A DNA stretch of 64,000 bases from Acinetobacter sp. ANC 4204 (GTDB taxonomy: Bacteria > Pseudomonadota > Gammaproteobacteria > Pseudomonadales > Moraxellaceae), in contig NZ_NEFZ01000004.1 in the NCBI RefSeq assembly GCF_002135205.1, forward strand, positions 124,001 to 188,000. Reading direction: 5' to 3'. The notes below the pieces were generated by a model. That model was given only the letters and a program-made list of their open reading frames with translations. It was not told where the DNA came from and did not search any database. Position 1 is the stretch's first letter. Every line of letters starts with the position of its first letter. This document shows, piece after piece, positions 1 to 8,219 of the stretch. The translations under genes were made by a program, and so were the position numbers.

Positions 1-331
1 AAACGTAGATACCTATGGCGCTAAAACTTGGTACCAATGGGCGATCCCAAACTGGGGAACGAAATGGAATGCTTATGATGTGAAAGTGGAAGAAGCTCAA
101 GTGACTTTTGATACCGCATGGAACTCTCCTCTCGTTGTGCTGGACGCATGGATTTCTCAATTCAAGTTAAGTTGCACAGTTAAAGCTTTTGATGAAGGTC
201 ATAATTTTTGGTTCATTCGAACCTACAAAGACGGTGTTCTTGAATCAGAGAGAGACACTTTAAAAGAAGATTGCAATTCCTTATGCAAAGAGCTCAAGGG
301 ATATGACCCATCCGAAGAAGATGAGGATTAA
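1..331 (+). CDS. DUF1281/Api92-like phage protein, 5' end outside window
   Basis: The reading frame is open from base 2 to the stop at 329-331, so the gene starts left of the window; the GTG at 80 is only an internal candidate. Upstream of it the frame reads WGTKWNAYD and then FDTAWNSPL, the pattern I know from phage and plasmid proteins with the YubB ferredoxin-like fold (DUF1281, Api92-like). The later DEGHNFW segment also fits. Function is unknown in the family, which is common in phage early regions. The next gene starts 3 bases after the stop, so it probably shares a transcript with the recombination genes. Family call is moderately sure; no role can be assigned. Confidence 0.7.
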   Translation, partial: NVDTYGAKTWYQWAIPNWGTKWNAYDVKVEEAQVTFDTAWNSPLVVLDAWISQFKLSCTVKAFDEGHNFWFIRTYKDGVLESERDTLKEDCNSLCKELKGYDPSEEDED

Positions 332-334
332 TTT

Positions 335-1324
335 ATGAATACACAAGTTAATCGTGACCAATTTCTTGCAGGTCGTAAAAAGGGTATCGGTGGTTCAGAT
401 GTTGCTGCAATCCTTGGTTTCAGCCCATACAAATCACCATACCAATTGTGGTTAGACAAAACTGGTCGCAGTGAACGTAAAGAATCACAAAATGAGTCTG
501 CCCATTTCGGCAACTTACTTGAAGACGTTGTTGCAAAAGAGTTCTCACGTCGCTCAGGTATGAAAGTTCAACGTGTTACTCAGCAATTAACTCTTGAAAA
601 CATCGGAGAGTCTTGGGCTATCGGTAACATTGACCGTGCTGTTGTAAATCCTGAAATCGCAGGTCGTGTTTATTTCGATAAAGATGGCAAGTTGACCACT
701 GACCAAGGTTTGGAATGTAAAACGGCTTCTGAATATCTTTCTAAATTATTCGGTGAAGAAGGTTCAGACCAAATTCCAGATTATTACCTGACTCAATGTC
801 TTTGGTACATGAAGCTTACAGGCTTCCAAGTATGGCACCTTGCCGTTCTCATTGGTGGCAATAAGTTCCGCATGTATCGAATAGAGCGTGATGACGATTT
901 AATTGAATCAATCTTTAAACAAGTTAAAGCATTTTGGTTCAACCATGTCATTGCTGATGTGCCACCCGACCCTACTTGTTTTGATGATGTTCTGCACCGC
1001 TGGTCTAAGCATATTGTAGGCAAACAAGTAGAAGCAACTTTTGAGCAAATCAAACTCAATGAGGAGTTGATCACAGTTCAAGGTCGCCAAAAAACAGATA
1101 AAGCTCGTGAAGACGAGATCAAATTAACACTTGTTTCATCCATGCAAGATGCAGAAATGATGATTAGCCAAGGCATGACCATTTGCACTTACAAAGAACA
1201 ATCCTCTACCCGTATCGACAGTACGCTGTTGAAAAAAGAAGAACCTGATTTATTTGCGAAATATAGCAAAACCTCCAGCACCCGAGTTTTCCGTATTTCA
1301 AACAAATTTAAAGAAACAGTTTAA
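335..1324 (+). CDS. YqaJ-family phage recombination exonuclease
   Basis: 329 residues. YqaJ-type proteins are lambda-exonuclease-like nucleases that resect double-stranded ends to give single strands for a RecT/Beta annealing protein. Visible signatures are GIGGSDVAAILGFSPY near residues 17-32, an acidic helix (HFGNLLEDVVAKEF) near 57-70, the LECK motif near residue 131 that supplies the E-x-K metal-binding core, and YYLTQCLWYM near 150-160. The start ATG at 335 has a GAGG Shine-Dalgarno about 8 bases upstream. recT begins 11 bases after the stop, so exonuclease and annealing protein are co-expressed, as in other phage recombination modules. Length is normal for the family. Confidence 0.88.
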   Translation: MNTQVNRDQFLAGRKKGIGGSDVAAILGFSPYKSPYQLWLDKTGRSERKESQNESAHFGNLLEDVVAKEFSRRSGMKVQRVTQQLTLENIGESWAIGNIDRAVVNPEIAGRVYFDKDGKLTTDQGLECKTASEYLSKLFGEEGSDQIPDYYLTQCLWYMKLTGFQVWHLAVLIGGNKFRMYRIERDDDLIESIFKQVKAFWFNHVIADVPPDPTCFDDVLHRWSKHIVGKQVEATFEQIKLNEELITVQGRQKTDKAREDEIKLTLVSSMQDAEMMISQGMTICTYKEQSSTRIDSTLLKKEEPDLFAKYSKTSSTRVFRISNKFKETV

Positions 1325-1335
1325 GGAATTTTATT

Positions 1336-2346
1336 ATGAACGCATTAACAACCCCACAAAATGGTCAGATTGCCCACTTAACTGCTTTTGACATCATGAT
1401 GAATCCTGAAATTATGGATCGTTTTGAGCGCATTGCAAGTGTCATGGCTTCATCAAAATTTGCAGTGCCGAAACATCTTCAGGGTAATACTGGTGACTGT
1501 TTAGCAATCATTATGCAGTCTGCGCAATGGCAAATGGATCCTTTCGCAGTTGCACAAAAAACCCATCAAATTAATGGTGTATTAGGGTATGAAGCGCAAC
1601 TTGTGAATGCTGTGATTACCAACCGTGCACCTATCACTGGTCGTTTGAATTTTGAATGGTATGGCGATTGGGCAAAAATCAACGGCAAGGAAGATAAATC
1701 ATGGGATAAAGGCATTAAAGTTTGGGCAACATTAAAGGGTGAAGCTTCTCCACGTGAAATTGATATTTCTATGGGACAAGTAGGCTCAGTACGCAATTCA
1801 CCTTTATGGGTAAGTGATCCACGCCAACAACTTGCATATCTCGCTATTAAACGCTGGTCACGCTTATATACACCCGATGTAATTCTAGGTGTTTATACCC
1901 CAGATGAGATTGCTGAACGTGAAGAACTTGATGTTACCCCAGTTCAATCAACGGTAAAAAAACATCAAGGTTCGAGTGGGCTTAAGGCTCAGATGGCCGA
2001 ACGTGAACAATCACAAGAAACTGTCATAGATATGGCTCCTAATTTTGATGTTGAAGGGCTCATTAATCAAATTAATGCTCTAAGCACAATTGAGGAATTA
2101 AAGGCTTTAGCTAGAACAATTCCTGCCGATCTTGGCGAACCTGCAAAAACAAATATTTCTACTGCGTATGCCAACCGTAAAAATTATGTGCAATTACTGG
2201 TTGATTTGGATGGTGCCGATACCATCGAGTTAATCAATTCAATTATGGCTGAACGTTTTGAACCTAATACAAGTTCAATGAGTGATAAGCAAATTGATGA
2301 AGTTAGCGCACTATTTGAACGTAAATCAGCAGAACTTACACCTTAA
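1336..2346 (+). CDS. recT: RecT-family single-strand annealing recombinase
   Basis: 336 residues. RecT-like proteins bind single-stranded DNA and anneal homologous strands, working with the exonuclease encoded just upstream. The diagnostic region is residues about 50-90 (CLAIIMQSAQWQMDPF, then KTHQINGVLGYEAQLVNAV), followed by a conserved block near 155-185 (SPLWVSDPRQQLAYLAIKRWSR). The C-terminal third, after residue about 210, is polar and poorly conserved in the family. An ATG with a purine-rich upstream stretch lies 11 bases after the exonuclease stop. A strong hairpin follows the stop. I am confident of the family; the natural DNA substrate is inferred. Confidence 0.88.
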   Translation: MNALTTPQNGQIAHLTAFDIMMNPEIMDRFERIASVMASSKFAVPKHLQGNTGDCLAIIMQSAQWQMDPFAVAQKTHQINGVLGYEAQLVNAVITNRAPITGRLNFEWYGDWAKINGKEDKSWDKGIKVWATLKGEASPREIDISMGQVGSVRNSPLWVSDPRQQLAYLAIKRWSRLYTPDVILGVYTPDEIAEREELDVTPVQSTVKKHQGSSGLKAQMAEREQSQETVIDMAPNFDVEGLINQINALSTIEELKALARTIPADLGEPAKTNISTAYANRKNYVQLLVDLDGADTIELINSIMAERFEPNTSSMSDKQIDEVSALFERKSAELTP

Positions 2347-2388
2347 CTATTGGCATGTGGTGCCCTCACACATGAGGGTACCAATAGT
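2346..2388. promoter_or_regulatory. Nested inverted repeat between recT and helicase genes
   Basis: An 11-bp arm at 2358-2368 pairs with 2373-2383 across a CACA loop, with one G-T wobble. An outer 8-bp arm, ACTATTGG at 2346-2353, pairs with CCAATAGT at 2381-2388. The two pairings share CCA at 2381-2383, so they compete there. No T-run follows, so it does not look like an intrinsic terminator. It sits 12 bases before the helicase ATG and could affect processing, attenuation or translation; that role is inference. Confidence 0.6.
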
Positions 2389-2399
2389 GAGATAGAAAT

Positions 2400-3893
2400 A
2401 TGAATCCAACTATTGAACAACAACATGCCATTGATATGGCATTACATGGACAGTCTTGTAAAGTGACCGCATACGCTGGTGCTGGTAAGACCTCTACCCT
2501 TAAACTGATTGGTAATGCAAAGCATCACCAACATGGCATGTACTTGGCATTTAACAAGGCTATTGCAACAGAAGCACAGTCTAAATTTAACCATAATGTT
2601 AAGTGCAAAACATTTCACAGCCTAGCTTATAACTCTGTTCCCCGTTGGTTGACCAATAAACTTAAAAATCGTCGTTTGATGTCAAACCAATTGGCATCTC
2701 GCCATGATCTTGAAAATTATCAAGTACCAGTGGCATTGGTTAAACAACGTGGTGAGGATGACCAGAAACGTTTATTTAATTCAAAACGTATGGCCACATC
2801 TATGATGAATGCCGTTGGTTATTTCTGCCGTTCTAATTACAGCGAAATTCAATTATCACAAGTCTATGCTGCTTTACCTGATTGGATGGATGATACATAC
2901 CGTGCTGAATTGGCAAATATCCTCTTACCTAAGGCACATGATTACTGGAATGACATTTTAAATCCTGCTGGTATTAACCGTCTCGAACATGACCATTACC
3001 TAAAATATTGGGCATTGAGCAATCCAGTGATTAATGCTGACTTTATTTTATTTGATGAAGCACAAGATGCTGATCCAATCATGTTAAATGTCTTGAGTAA
3101 GCAACGTGCTCAGGTAATTTATGTGGGTGATCGTCACCAGCAAATCTATGCGTTTCGTGGTGCTGTCAATGCGATGCAATCCCTAGATATTGCTGAAACA
3201 CGTTTAAGTCAATCATTCCGTTTTGGTGAAAACATTGCTGATCTTGCGAATAAAATTTTGTTCAATGTTTTGGATGAAGAAATTCCATTACGTGGTTTTG
3301 AACAGATAGATTCACAGGTTAATGAAATTAGCGATGAAATTGCAGATGCCTTTATTTATCGCACCAATGCTGCTGCCCTTTCTAATATGGTTGAGTTAGT
3401 CAAAATTGGACGTGAACCACGTTTAGAAGTTGATACCGGCTCTTTATTAAAAAATATTGAAGATGCCAAAAAAGTTAAGTCTGGTATCAAAGTCCATGAT
3501 GGCAGTGTATTTGAAGGTTTTGGCAATTGGGAAGAAGTCACCGAATATACAGAAGAAGTCACAGGTAATGACTTAAAACCTCTGGTTAGTCTGATCAACA
3601 AAGTGGGAGAAAATGCCTTAATTGAAGCTTTACTCAAAAGCAATTCTAGTGACTATGACTGCATTGTGACCACAGCTCATAAGTCTAAAGGACTGGAATT
3701 TAATAAGGTCAAACTTGGTGGGGATTTCTTTTATAAAGAAGCTGCTGCACCTGGTGAAAAAATCCTAACCGAAGATGAAGCTCGTCTTTTATATGTTGCT
3801 GCTACTCGTGCCAAAAAACAGTTAGATATTTCTGCACTGAATCCACTATTTAAAAATCTTGGATATATCACTCAAGTTGAGGTAGCAACATGA
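2400..3893 (+). CDS. UvrD/Rep-like SF1 DNA helicase of the element
   Basis: 497 residues. Superfamily 1 motifs are visible in order: a Q-motif-like TIEQQHAID near residues 4-12, Walker A AGAGKT at 26-31, Walker B/DEAQDAD near 218, YVGDRHQQIYAFRGA (motif III) near 242, SQSFRFG (motif IV), TAHKSKGLEF (motif V) near 424 and LLYVAATRAKKQ (motif VI) near 463. It should be an ATP-driven 3'-5' helicase or translocase. It is shorter than UvrD or Rep (about 700 residues) and resembles the compact phage/F-box-helicase type. Its place after the exonuclease and RecT genes suggests a role in element replication or recombination. The next gene overlaps its stop by 4 bases. Confidence 0.85.
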   Translation: MNPTIEQQHAIDMALHGQSCKVTAYAGAGKTSTLKLIGNAKHHQHGMYLAFNKAIATEAQSKFNHNVKCKTFHSLAYNSVPRWLTNKLKNRRLMSNQLASRHDLENYQVPVALVKQRGEDDQKRLFNSKRMATSMMNAVGYFCRSNYSEIQLSQVYAALPDWMDDTYRAELANILLPKAHDYWNDILNPAGINRLEHDHYLKYWALSNPVINADFILFDEAQDADPIMLNVLSKQRAQVIYVGDRHQQIYAFRGAVNAMQSLDIAETRLSQSFRFGENIADLANKILFNVLDEEIPLRGFEQIDSQVNEISDEIADAFIYRTNAAALSNMVELVKIGREPRLEVDTGSLLKNIEDAKKVKSGIKVHDGSVFEGFGNWEEVTEYTEEVTGNDLKPLVSLINKVGENALIEALLKSNSSDYDCIVTTAHKSKGLEFNKVKLGGDFFYKEAAAPGEKILTEDEARLLYVAATRAKKQLDISALNPLFKNLGYITQVEVAT

Positions 3894-4195
3894 TCACTCG
3901 CCTACCTTGCCGATTTACAAACTTATTCACTTACTGGTTGTACTGTGATGGATACAGGCCACAAGTGAAAAAGGATGCTGTGGTTATGCGTCGTGGAGAT
4001 AGTGTTCTCAAAATATTCTGCCACAAGGGTCGAATGCAGCAAGATTATTTGATGAATGAAGCATGTCAGCGAAAGTTTAAGCAATTTTGTGGATGCTACT
4101 TAAATGGATATCGAGAATTTTTAGTCGGCTTAGAGCGCGAAGCAAGAGTTGAGGTAACTCGTAGTAAGAATTTTAACTATTTAATGGTGGCGTGA
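3890..4195 (+). CDS. Hypothetical phage-type protein, 101 aa
   Basis: I do not recognise this 101-residue protein. It is basic and rich in Cys (five), Tyr and Arg, with no signal peptide or membrane segment. The cysteines near both ends (LPCRF, YCDGY, ICHKG-like, EACQR, FCGCY) are suggestive of a small folded or metal-binding protein, but they form no classical zinc-finger spacing that I can confirm. Its ATG overlaps the helicase stop by 4 bases (ATGA) and its own stop overlaps the next start, so it is translated as part of a coupled operon. Confidence 0.65.
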   Translation: MITRLPCRFTNLFTYWLYCDGYRPQVKKDAVVMRRGDSVLKIFCHKGRMQQDYLMNEACQRKFKQFCGCYLNGYREFLVGLEREARVEVTRSKNFNYLMVA

Positions 4196-4752
4196 TGAAA
4201 GCAATTGTAAATTTTGATTTAGAAAGTGAGCTAAAAGCACATCTTAATTATTTCATTCAATCTAATAACTTGGGAGTCGACTTTTTATTAAAACAAGATC
4301 CTCAAGTAGATCGAGATTTTGAAGTAAGCGAAAAATCTTGGATTGCACGAGCAACACCAAAAGTACCTGCAAAAGTGATTGTGAAAGCATCTGTTCGTTA
4401 TTGGGAAGACACTGAAGTAAATGGAATTGATGACACCGAAAATGGCGACAACATCCCATGCAAACAAGGTGAATTGTGGTGCCCAATCATCAATATAGCT
4501 ACTGGCATTATTGAAAATTGGGAAATCGGTAAAACTGCAAAAGTTCACTACAAAGTATCCGATGGCTGCGGTTGGGAGTTAGTGGATTCAATTGGCAATA
4601 CTATTAAATCCCAAGAAGATGGATATGTCCCTAGAACTCTGTGCCCTGCTGAAAATGGTTATGGCGATTACATCATTATGAATATTGATGAAAAAGGTCA
4701 AATTGATAAATGGCGTTTTGATATTGATGATTTTCAGGAGGATAAAGACTGA
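4195..4752 (+). CDS. Hypothetical phage-type protein, 185 aa
   Basis: This acidic 185-residue soluble protein has no motif I can name. The N-terminal 50 residues look helical. The middle contains VKASVRYWEDTEVNG, reminiscent of small beta-rich phage proteins, and the C-terminal half is rich in beta-type segments and Gly/Asp (PRTLCPAENGYGDYIIMNID). A GTG lies at 4192, but the ATG at 4195 overlaps the previous stop as TGATG and fits translational coupling better. The downstream gene starts inside this gene's stop. Role unknown. Confidence 0.65.
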   Translation: MKAIVNFDLESELKAHLNYFIQSNNLGVDFLLKQDPQVDRDFEVSEKSWIARATPKVPAKVIVKASVRYWEDTEVNGIDDTENGDNIPCKQGELWCPIINIATGIIENWEIGKTAKVHYKVSDGCGWELVDSIGNTIKSQEDGYVPRTLCPAENGYGDYIIMNIDEKGQIDKWRFDIDDFQEDKD

Positions 4753-5288
4753 TGGAAATTCAGAAAGAAAATCATTTGTTTGAGCAATTTGAAAAGACAA
4801 AAACTTTTAAACGCTTTTTTTCAACCTTGCTGCGTTTCGATGAAGAATTAGATTGTTTTATTGCTACAGAAAAATGGCGCGATAAAGAAGCCGAGCTACT
4901 TACTGCTGCGTGGTGGATGTTTGCTGAAGTAGCAACAGCTCAACCTGTAACTGAAAGTTTTGAGAAGGCATACAGTAAAATATTTTCCCCTATCGTCAAA
5001 CGGCCATTTCCACGTTTAGAAAATGGCGATTACAAGTATATTGAAATCGATCAGGGATGGAAGTTATGGCAAGCGGCTACAGCCCAAGTCGTGCCTGAAG
5101 AGTTTGTTGTTTTAAAAATATCAGATGTGCGCGAGATTTTATCAAACGCAAGTGATGCGATATGCGATGAAAAGGCCTCAACTGTTTTTAGCGAAACAGG
5201 TAGCCCCTCAACTTGGTATGACCATCATCTTGTAGCTGAGAAAAATATTCTTGATGCGATTGAAGCACAGGAGCAAAGTCATGATTAA
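4752..5288 (+). CDS. Hypothetical phage-type protein, 178 aa
   Basis: 178 residues. The N-terminal part is helical and charged. The segment IDQGWKLWQAA near residues 98-108 resembles a short signature found in many uncharacterised phage proteins that precede a Val-Pro-rich stretch (here VVPEEFVVLK). No catalytic motif is visible. The ATG overlaps the previous stop (TGATG) and has AGGAGG-like sequence upstream (CAGGAGGATAAAG). The reading frame ends 8 bases into the next gene. Function unknown. Confidence 0.65.
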   Translation: MEIQKENHLFEQFEKTKTFKRFFSTLLRFDEELDCFIATEKWRDKEAELLTAAWWMFAEVATAQPVTESFEKAYSKIFSPIVKRPFPRLENGDYKYIEIDQGWKLWQAATAQVVPEEFVVLKISDVREILSNASDAICDEKASTVFSETGSPSTWYDHHLVAEKNILDAIEAQEQSHD

Positions 5289-5640
5289 ACAATTAAAGCG
5301 TGTCGATCTACCTGAAGACCTTTGCTGGTGGTTTCATCCTGATTTTAATTTAATTGACCCAATGTCAGCCTGTGATGAAGAACGCGGCTACACGCCTGAA
5401 GAATGGGAAGAGCTTCAAGCAAACAGCAATATTGATATTTTAATCGACACGTCTGTTGATCTTGAGGAAATCGATCCCAATGCAAATGGTGAGTGGAAAG
5501 GCTTTGTACCTACACCACCATCACCAGAACATTTTTTAATGGCTTCTTTTGATACCGAGCATTTAGACAGTGCTGTTTTTTGGTGGGCTAAAGAGCGTTT
5601 ACCGCATTCTGTGCAGCAAAGTTTAAAGGAGGTGCCATGA
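5281..5640 (+). CDS. Hypothetical acidic protein, 119 aa
   Basis: An acidic protein rich in Trp, Pro and Glu, with no motif I recognise. The frame stays open to an ATG at 5251, but the ATG at 5281 has an AGGAG Shine-Dalgarno at about the right distance and a typical 8-base overlap with the upstream stop, so I chose it. The stop overlaps the next start as ATGA. It lies in the coupled run of small genes after the helicase. Confidence 0.6.
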   Translation: MIKQLKRVDLPEDLCWWFHPDFNLIDPMSACDEERGYTPEEWEELQANSNIDILIDTSVDLEEIDPNANGEWKGFVPTPPSPEHFLMASFDTEHLDSAVFWWAKERLPHSVQQSLKEVP

Positions 5641-5846
5641 CTAACCTGCAACACATCGCCCAAGACCTTGCTGAAGAATTTGCACCACTCGTCATTGGCA
5701 AGTCAGGTACAACAAAAACATTCACGGCGGAGCAAGCCTCTGCCATTTATCACATCCTTGTGGATTTTGGATTTAAAGACGAGTTCACAGGCTTGGACAC
5801 CAAATTGCCGTTTGAGTTAATTGATATTAAGAAGGAGGTGACTTGA
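5637..5846 (+). CDS. Hypothetical small protein, 69 aa
   Basis: 69 residues, overlapping the previous gene by ATGA and preceded by a strong AAAGGAGGTG ribosome binding site. It reads as a small soluble helical protein: an amphipathic N-terminus (LQHIAQDLAEEF), then FTAEQASAIYHILVDFGF. No domain recognised. It ends in the Shine-Dalgarno of the HTH gene that follows, so the two are co-translated. Confidence 0.6.
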   Translation: MTNLQHIAQDLAEEFAPLVIGKSGTTKTFTAEQASAIYHILVDFGFKDEFTGLDTKLPFELIDIKKEVT

Positions 5847-6109
5847 TGGCGCGTTTAACAAAATTGGACAAGTTGTCAGCTGATGAAAAAAAAGCTTTAG
5901 TTGAAGACTTTCGCAATTCACCTGATGATGGCTTATTTACTCCTGAAGCCGTGGCATTATCTTGTGGTTTTTCCATCCCATGGTTGCAAAAAAAACGCTG
6001 TGAAGGTGGCGGTATTCCTTTCTCGAAACCTACTTCAAAAACCGTTTTGTATAAGAAAAAGGATGTTATGGATTATGTAGATAATCATCGCATGCTTCAT
6101 ACAGCTTAA
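5846..6109 (+). CDS. Excisionase/AlpA-like helix-turn-helix protein
   Basis: 87 residues from the ATG at 5846, with a strong GGAGG 7 bases upstream; TTG at 5843 is a weaker alternative. Residues about 28-50 (FTPEAVALSCGFSIPWLQKKR) read as a helix-turn-helix with the layout of AlpA/Xis/MerR-type winged helices, ending in VLYKKKDVMDYV, the usual close of such domains. It is the last gene of the rightward operon and faces the integrase tail-to-tail. Proteins in this place often act as recombination directionality factors or regulators. That is inference from fold and context. Confidence 0.65.
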   Translation: MARLTKLDKLSADEKKALVEDFRNSPDDGLFTPEAVALSCGFSIPWLQKKRCEGGGIPFSKPTSKTVLYKKKDVMDYVDNHRMLHTA

Positions 6110-6110
6110 G

Positions 6111-6136
6111 AAAAGCCCACTTATGTGGGCTTTATT
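6111..6136. terminator. Bidirectional terminator between HTH and integrase genes
   Basis: AAAAGCCCAC, TTAT loop, GTGGGCTTTA: a 9-bp stem followed by T-rich sequence on the plus strand and preceded by an A-run that serves the minus strand. It overlaps the integrase stop codon and can end both converging transcripts. Confidence 0.8.
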
Positions 6137-7389
6137 TCTTCTTGCATTTTTGTAATTAAAACTGCTTTATGCTCTTTCAATACTGTATCTTCAATTTCAT
6201 TCATTGCTTCACGCAGTCTTTTATCACTCACTTGAATGTAGCCAGAAGTCACATCCCCATCATCATCAGATTTTTTGTGGTTTAAGAGCCGTTTAATTGT
6301 GTAATGTCCATAGTCTAAGCCTTCCGCGATTGAACCAAAGGTGCGTCGAAGATCGTGGAATGTGAATTTAACAGCACAAATTTTATTTACCCGGTCGCGA
6401 ACTTTTGACAAATTTACTATATGGCCAGACTTAGATTTGGCAGACGGAAAAACCCATTCGCTTTTTATCATCCGCTTACGTCGTTTCATTAACTCAAATA
6501 GGAAATCACCCATTGGTAGTGTGTGAACTTCGCCATTTTTAGGATCTGTTGATGTAATAGTTCCGTACTTTAAATCTATGCTAGACCATGGTAGTGATTC
6601 ACATTCTTCCCGACGGAAGCCAGTTAGAATTAAAGTCAGCATAAAATCACGGTTTGTATCCGTCTGCTGCCCTCTTTCATTGAAATTCACAATCGCATTA
6701 ATCCAGTTGGGTAACTGGTCATCATTGATGTATGTTTTTCGACGTTTAATTTTATTCCAAACTTTTTTTGCACTTAAAGTTTTGGTGGGGTTATACGGTA
6801 TTAAAATTGGCTGATCATCTTCACCGAGATAATGTTCAACTGAGAAGTTGTATACTGCAGAAAAGACACGCATTGCCAAATTGGCTTGTGCTTTACTACT
6901 TTTGCTCAATGCAGCATGTTTATCCTGAATCATCTTTCGGGAAACTTCGTCTAATTTAGAGTCATGCCAATCAGATAAGTGTTTATTAAGAACTGTGTAA
7001 TAGTCTTTTAATGTACGCGGTTTTAATTCTTTGAGTCCGATATAATTTTCAAAAGCGATTTTTACAGTTGGTTTGGACTTTGAGATGCTATTTTTAACAT
7101 CCTCCTCTGCTATTTTCTTTCGCTTTTCATTATTTGGATTTATGCCCTGTGACATTTCAAGCAGTTTGGCGCGTGCCAACTCTCTTGCTTGAACAAGTGT
7201 AATGTTTCCGTGTAGACCCAAAGTAGACCGAACTGATTTACCCAGTACTTTTTTTTCAACAATATACGTCTTATAGCTATTGTTTACGCGCACAGCAAAG
7301 CCAATCAATTCAGAATCTCTATAGATGGCTGGTGTCAGCTCTAATTGATCAATAAATGACTTTGTTAGCTTTACTCTTTTGGATGACAT
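6121..7389 (-). CDS. int: Tyrosine recombinase / integrase of the element
   Basis: 422 residues. It catalyses site-specific insertion and excision of the element. The N-terminal arm-binding region (residues about 1-90, SELIGFAVRVN with LGLHGNITLVQAREL) is the DUF4102-like type common in P4-family integrases. A core-binding domain covers about 105-200 and the catalytic domain the rest, with Arg in GFRREECESLPW near 259, HDLRRTFG near 344, LLNHKK near 369 and the nucleophilic Tyr in SGYIQ near 384. I start at the ATG at 7389 (MSSKRV); the frame extends to 7431, but the extra residues are unlike the family. It points away from the tRNA at 7550. Confidence 0.92.
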   Translation of the reverse strand: MSSKRVKLTKSFIDQLELTPAIYRDSELIGFAVRVNNSYKTYIVEKKVLGKSVRSTLGLHGNITLVQARELARAKLLEMSQGINPNNEKRKKIAEEDVKNSISKSKPTVKIAFENYIGLKELKPRTLKDYYTVLNKHLSDWHDSKLDEVSRKMIQDKHAALSKSSKAQANLAMRVFSAVYNFSVEHYLGEDDQPILIPYNPTKTLSAKKVWNKIKRRKTYINDDQLPNWINAIVNFNERGQQTDTNRDFMLTLILTGFRREECESLPWSSIDLKYGTITSTDPKNGEVHTLPMGDFLFELMKRRKRMIKSEWVFPSAKSKSGHIVNLSKVRDRVNKICAVKFTFHDLRRTFGSIAEGLDYGHYTIKRLLNHKKSDDDGDVTSGYIQVSDKRLREAMNEIEDTVLKEHKAVLITKMQEEIKPT

Positions 7390-7490
7390 ATATAGAATCG
7401 CTATCTGTCGCAATATCAAACAATATAGCACAATAATTTTTACAGTCTACTATGCGTCTACTTGGTAAAAATGCTTGCTTCAAATCAAAA

Positions 7491-7509
7491 TATTGGATAG
7501 TATTGGACA
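7491..7509 (+). repeat. Direct repeat TATTGGA, one helical turn apart
   Basis: TATTGGATA at 7491 and TATTGGACA at 7501 are spaced exactly 10 bp, so both lie on the same face of DNA. They lie between the integrase start and the tRNA. Candidate roles are integrase/excisionase arm sites or part of the tRNA promoter. The repeat is seen; the role is inferred. Confidence 0.45.
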
Positions 7510-7531
7510 CATCGCAAGTAATTGATAAATA
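7503..7531 (+). promoter_or_regulatory. Candidate promoter for the CAT tRNA
   Basis: TTGGAC (7503-7508), 17-bp spacer, TAAATA (7526-7531) is a fair sigma-70 match. The expected start site is near 7538, about 12 bases before the mature tRNA 5' end. If the element boundary lies downstream of this site, the tRNA would be expressed from an element-borne promoter. Confidence 0.4.
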
Positions 7532-7549
7532 ATTACTTCGACACATATA

Positions 7550-7626
<77 letters not shown>

Positions 7627-7634
7627 TATAAAAC

Positions 7635-7669
7635 AACCACTTAGGTGCATTAATCCTAGGTGGTTTTTT
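7635..7669 (+). terminator. Terminator after the tRNA
   Basis: AACCACTTAGG (7635-7645) pairs with CCTAGGTGGTT (7655-7665), with one wobble and a 9-base loop, followed by a T-run. It lies 9 bases downstream of the tRNA CCA and ends its transcript. Confidence 0.85.
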
Positions 7670-8219
7670 ATTGGCTATTTTTATATAAACATTTTGAATT
7701 CAAGTATTAGTCGTTTCTGCTTATTTAAAAAAAGATTCGAAATTTTCATTTAAGCAATCCTTTCTAATCTTCATCATTCTCAGAATCACGACCTAATTTA
7801 TCTTTGCTTTAGATTTTCCTGTCAAATCTTATTTTCAGGCATTTTTTATGATAACTGTAACAAATTCTTTGCCTAAACTTGCAGCTATAGATTCAAATGA
7901 TATGAGTCAAGCCATCATGACTGATCGTGCCCCATTGTTTCTATACCCTCCTACAGAAACCTATACTGTAATCACTTAGCCTCACTACTCACAAAAATAT
8001 GGCTAAGTTAAGCATAGAATAACTGTGAACATAACATCCAACACGCTATATATGACTAGTAAGTATAAATTTTAAGCATCCAAACATGATGCTCTAACAA
8101 AGTATCTCATTTAGAATAAGAGCTATTAACGATTATAGATGATTGAAAATTAAATTTTTAAGTCAATCAAGCTAGTTATAGCTAGCATCAAAAATCAGTG
8201 CATTTATACATTATTACCA
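7670..8219. other. Gene-poor AT-rich region after the tRNA
   Basis: About 550 bases with no clear gene apart from one 43-codon frame listed separately. It is AT-rich, with no stable RNA fold or repeat that I can see. It may be the remains of decayed genes next to an integration hot spot; that is inference. Confidence 0.5.
7848..7979 (+). CDS. Possible 43-aa small protein or gene remnant
   Basis: An ATG frame at 7848 runs 43 codons to TAG. It has no hydrophobic segment; it ends with FLYPPTETYTVIT, which has a more protein-like composition than the flanks. Upstream TTTTCAGGCATTTTTT offers only a weak ribosome binding site. I recognise nothing. It could be a real small protein, a fragment of a decayed gene or chance. 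Confidence 0.25.
   Translation: MITVTNSLPKLAAIDSNDMSQAIMTDRAPLFLYPPTETYTVIT

Noticed and set aside
7349..7546. 65-residue minus-strand frame upstream of the integrase
   Set aside because: It overlaps the integrase start in another frame and the promoter region. No ribosome binding site or domain.
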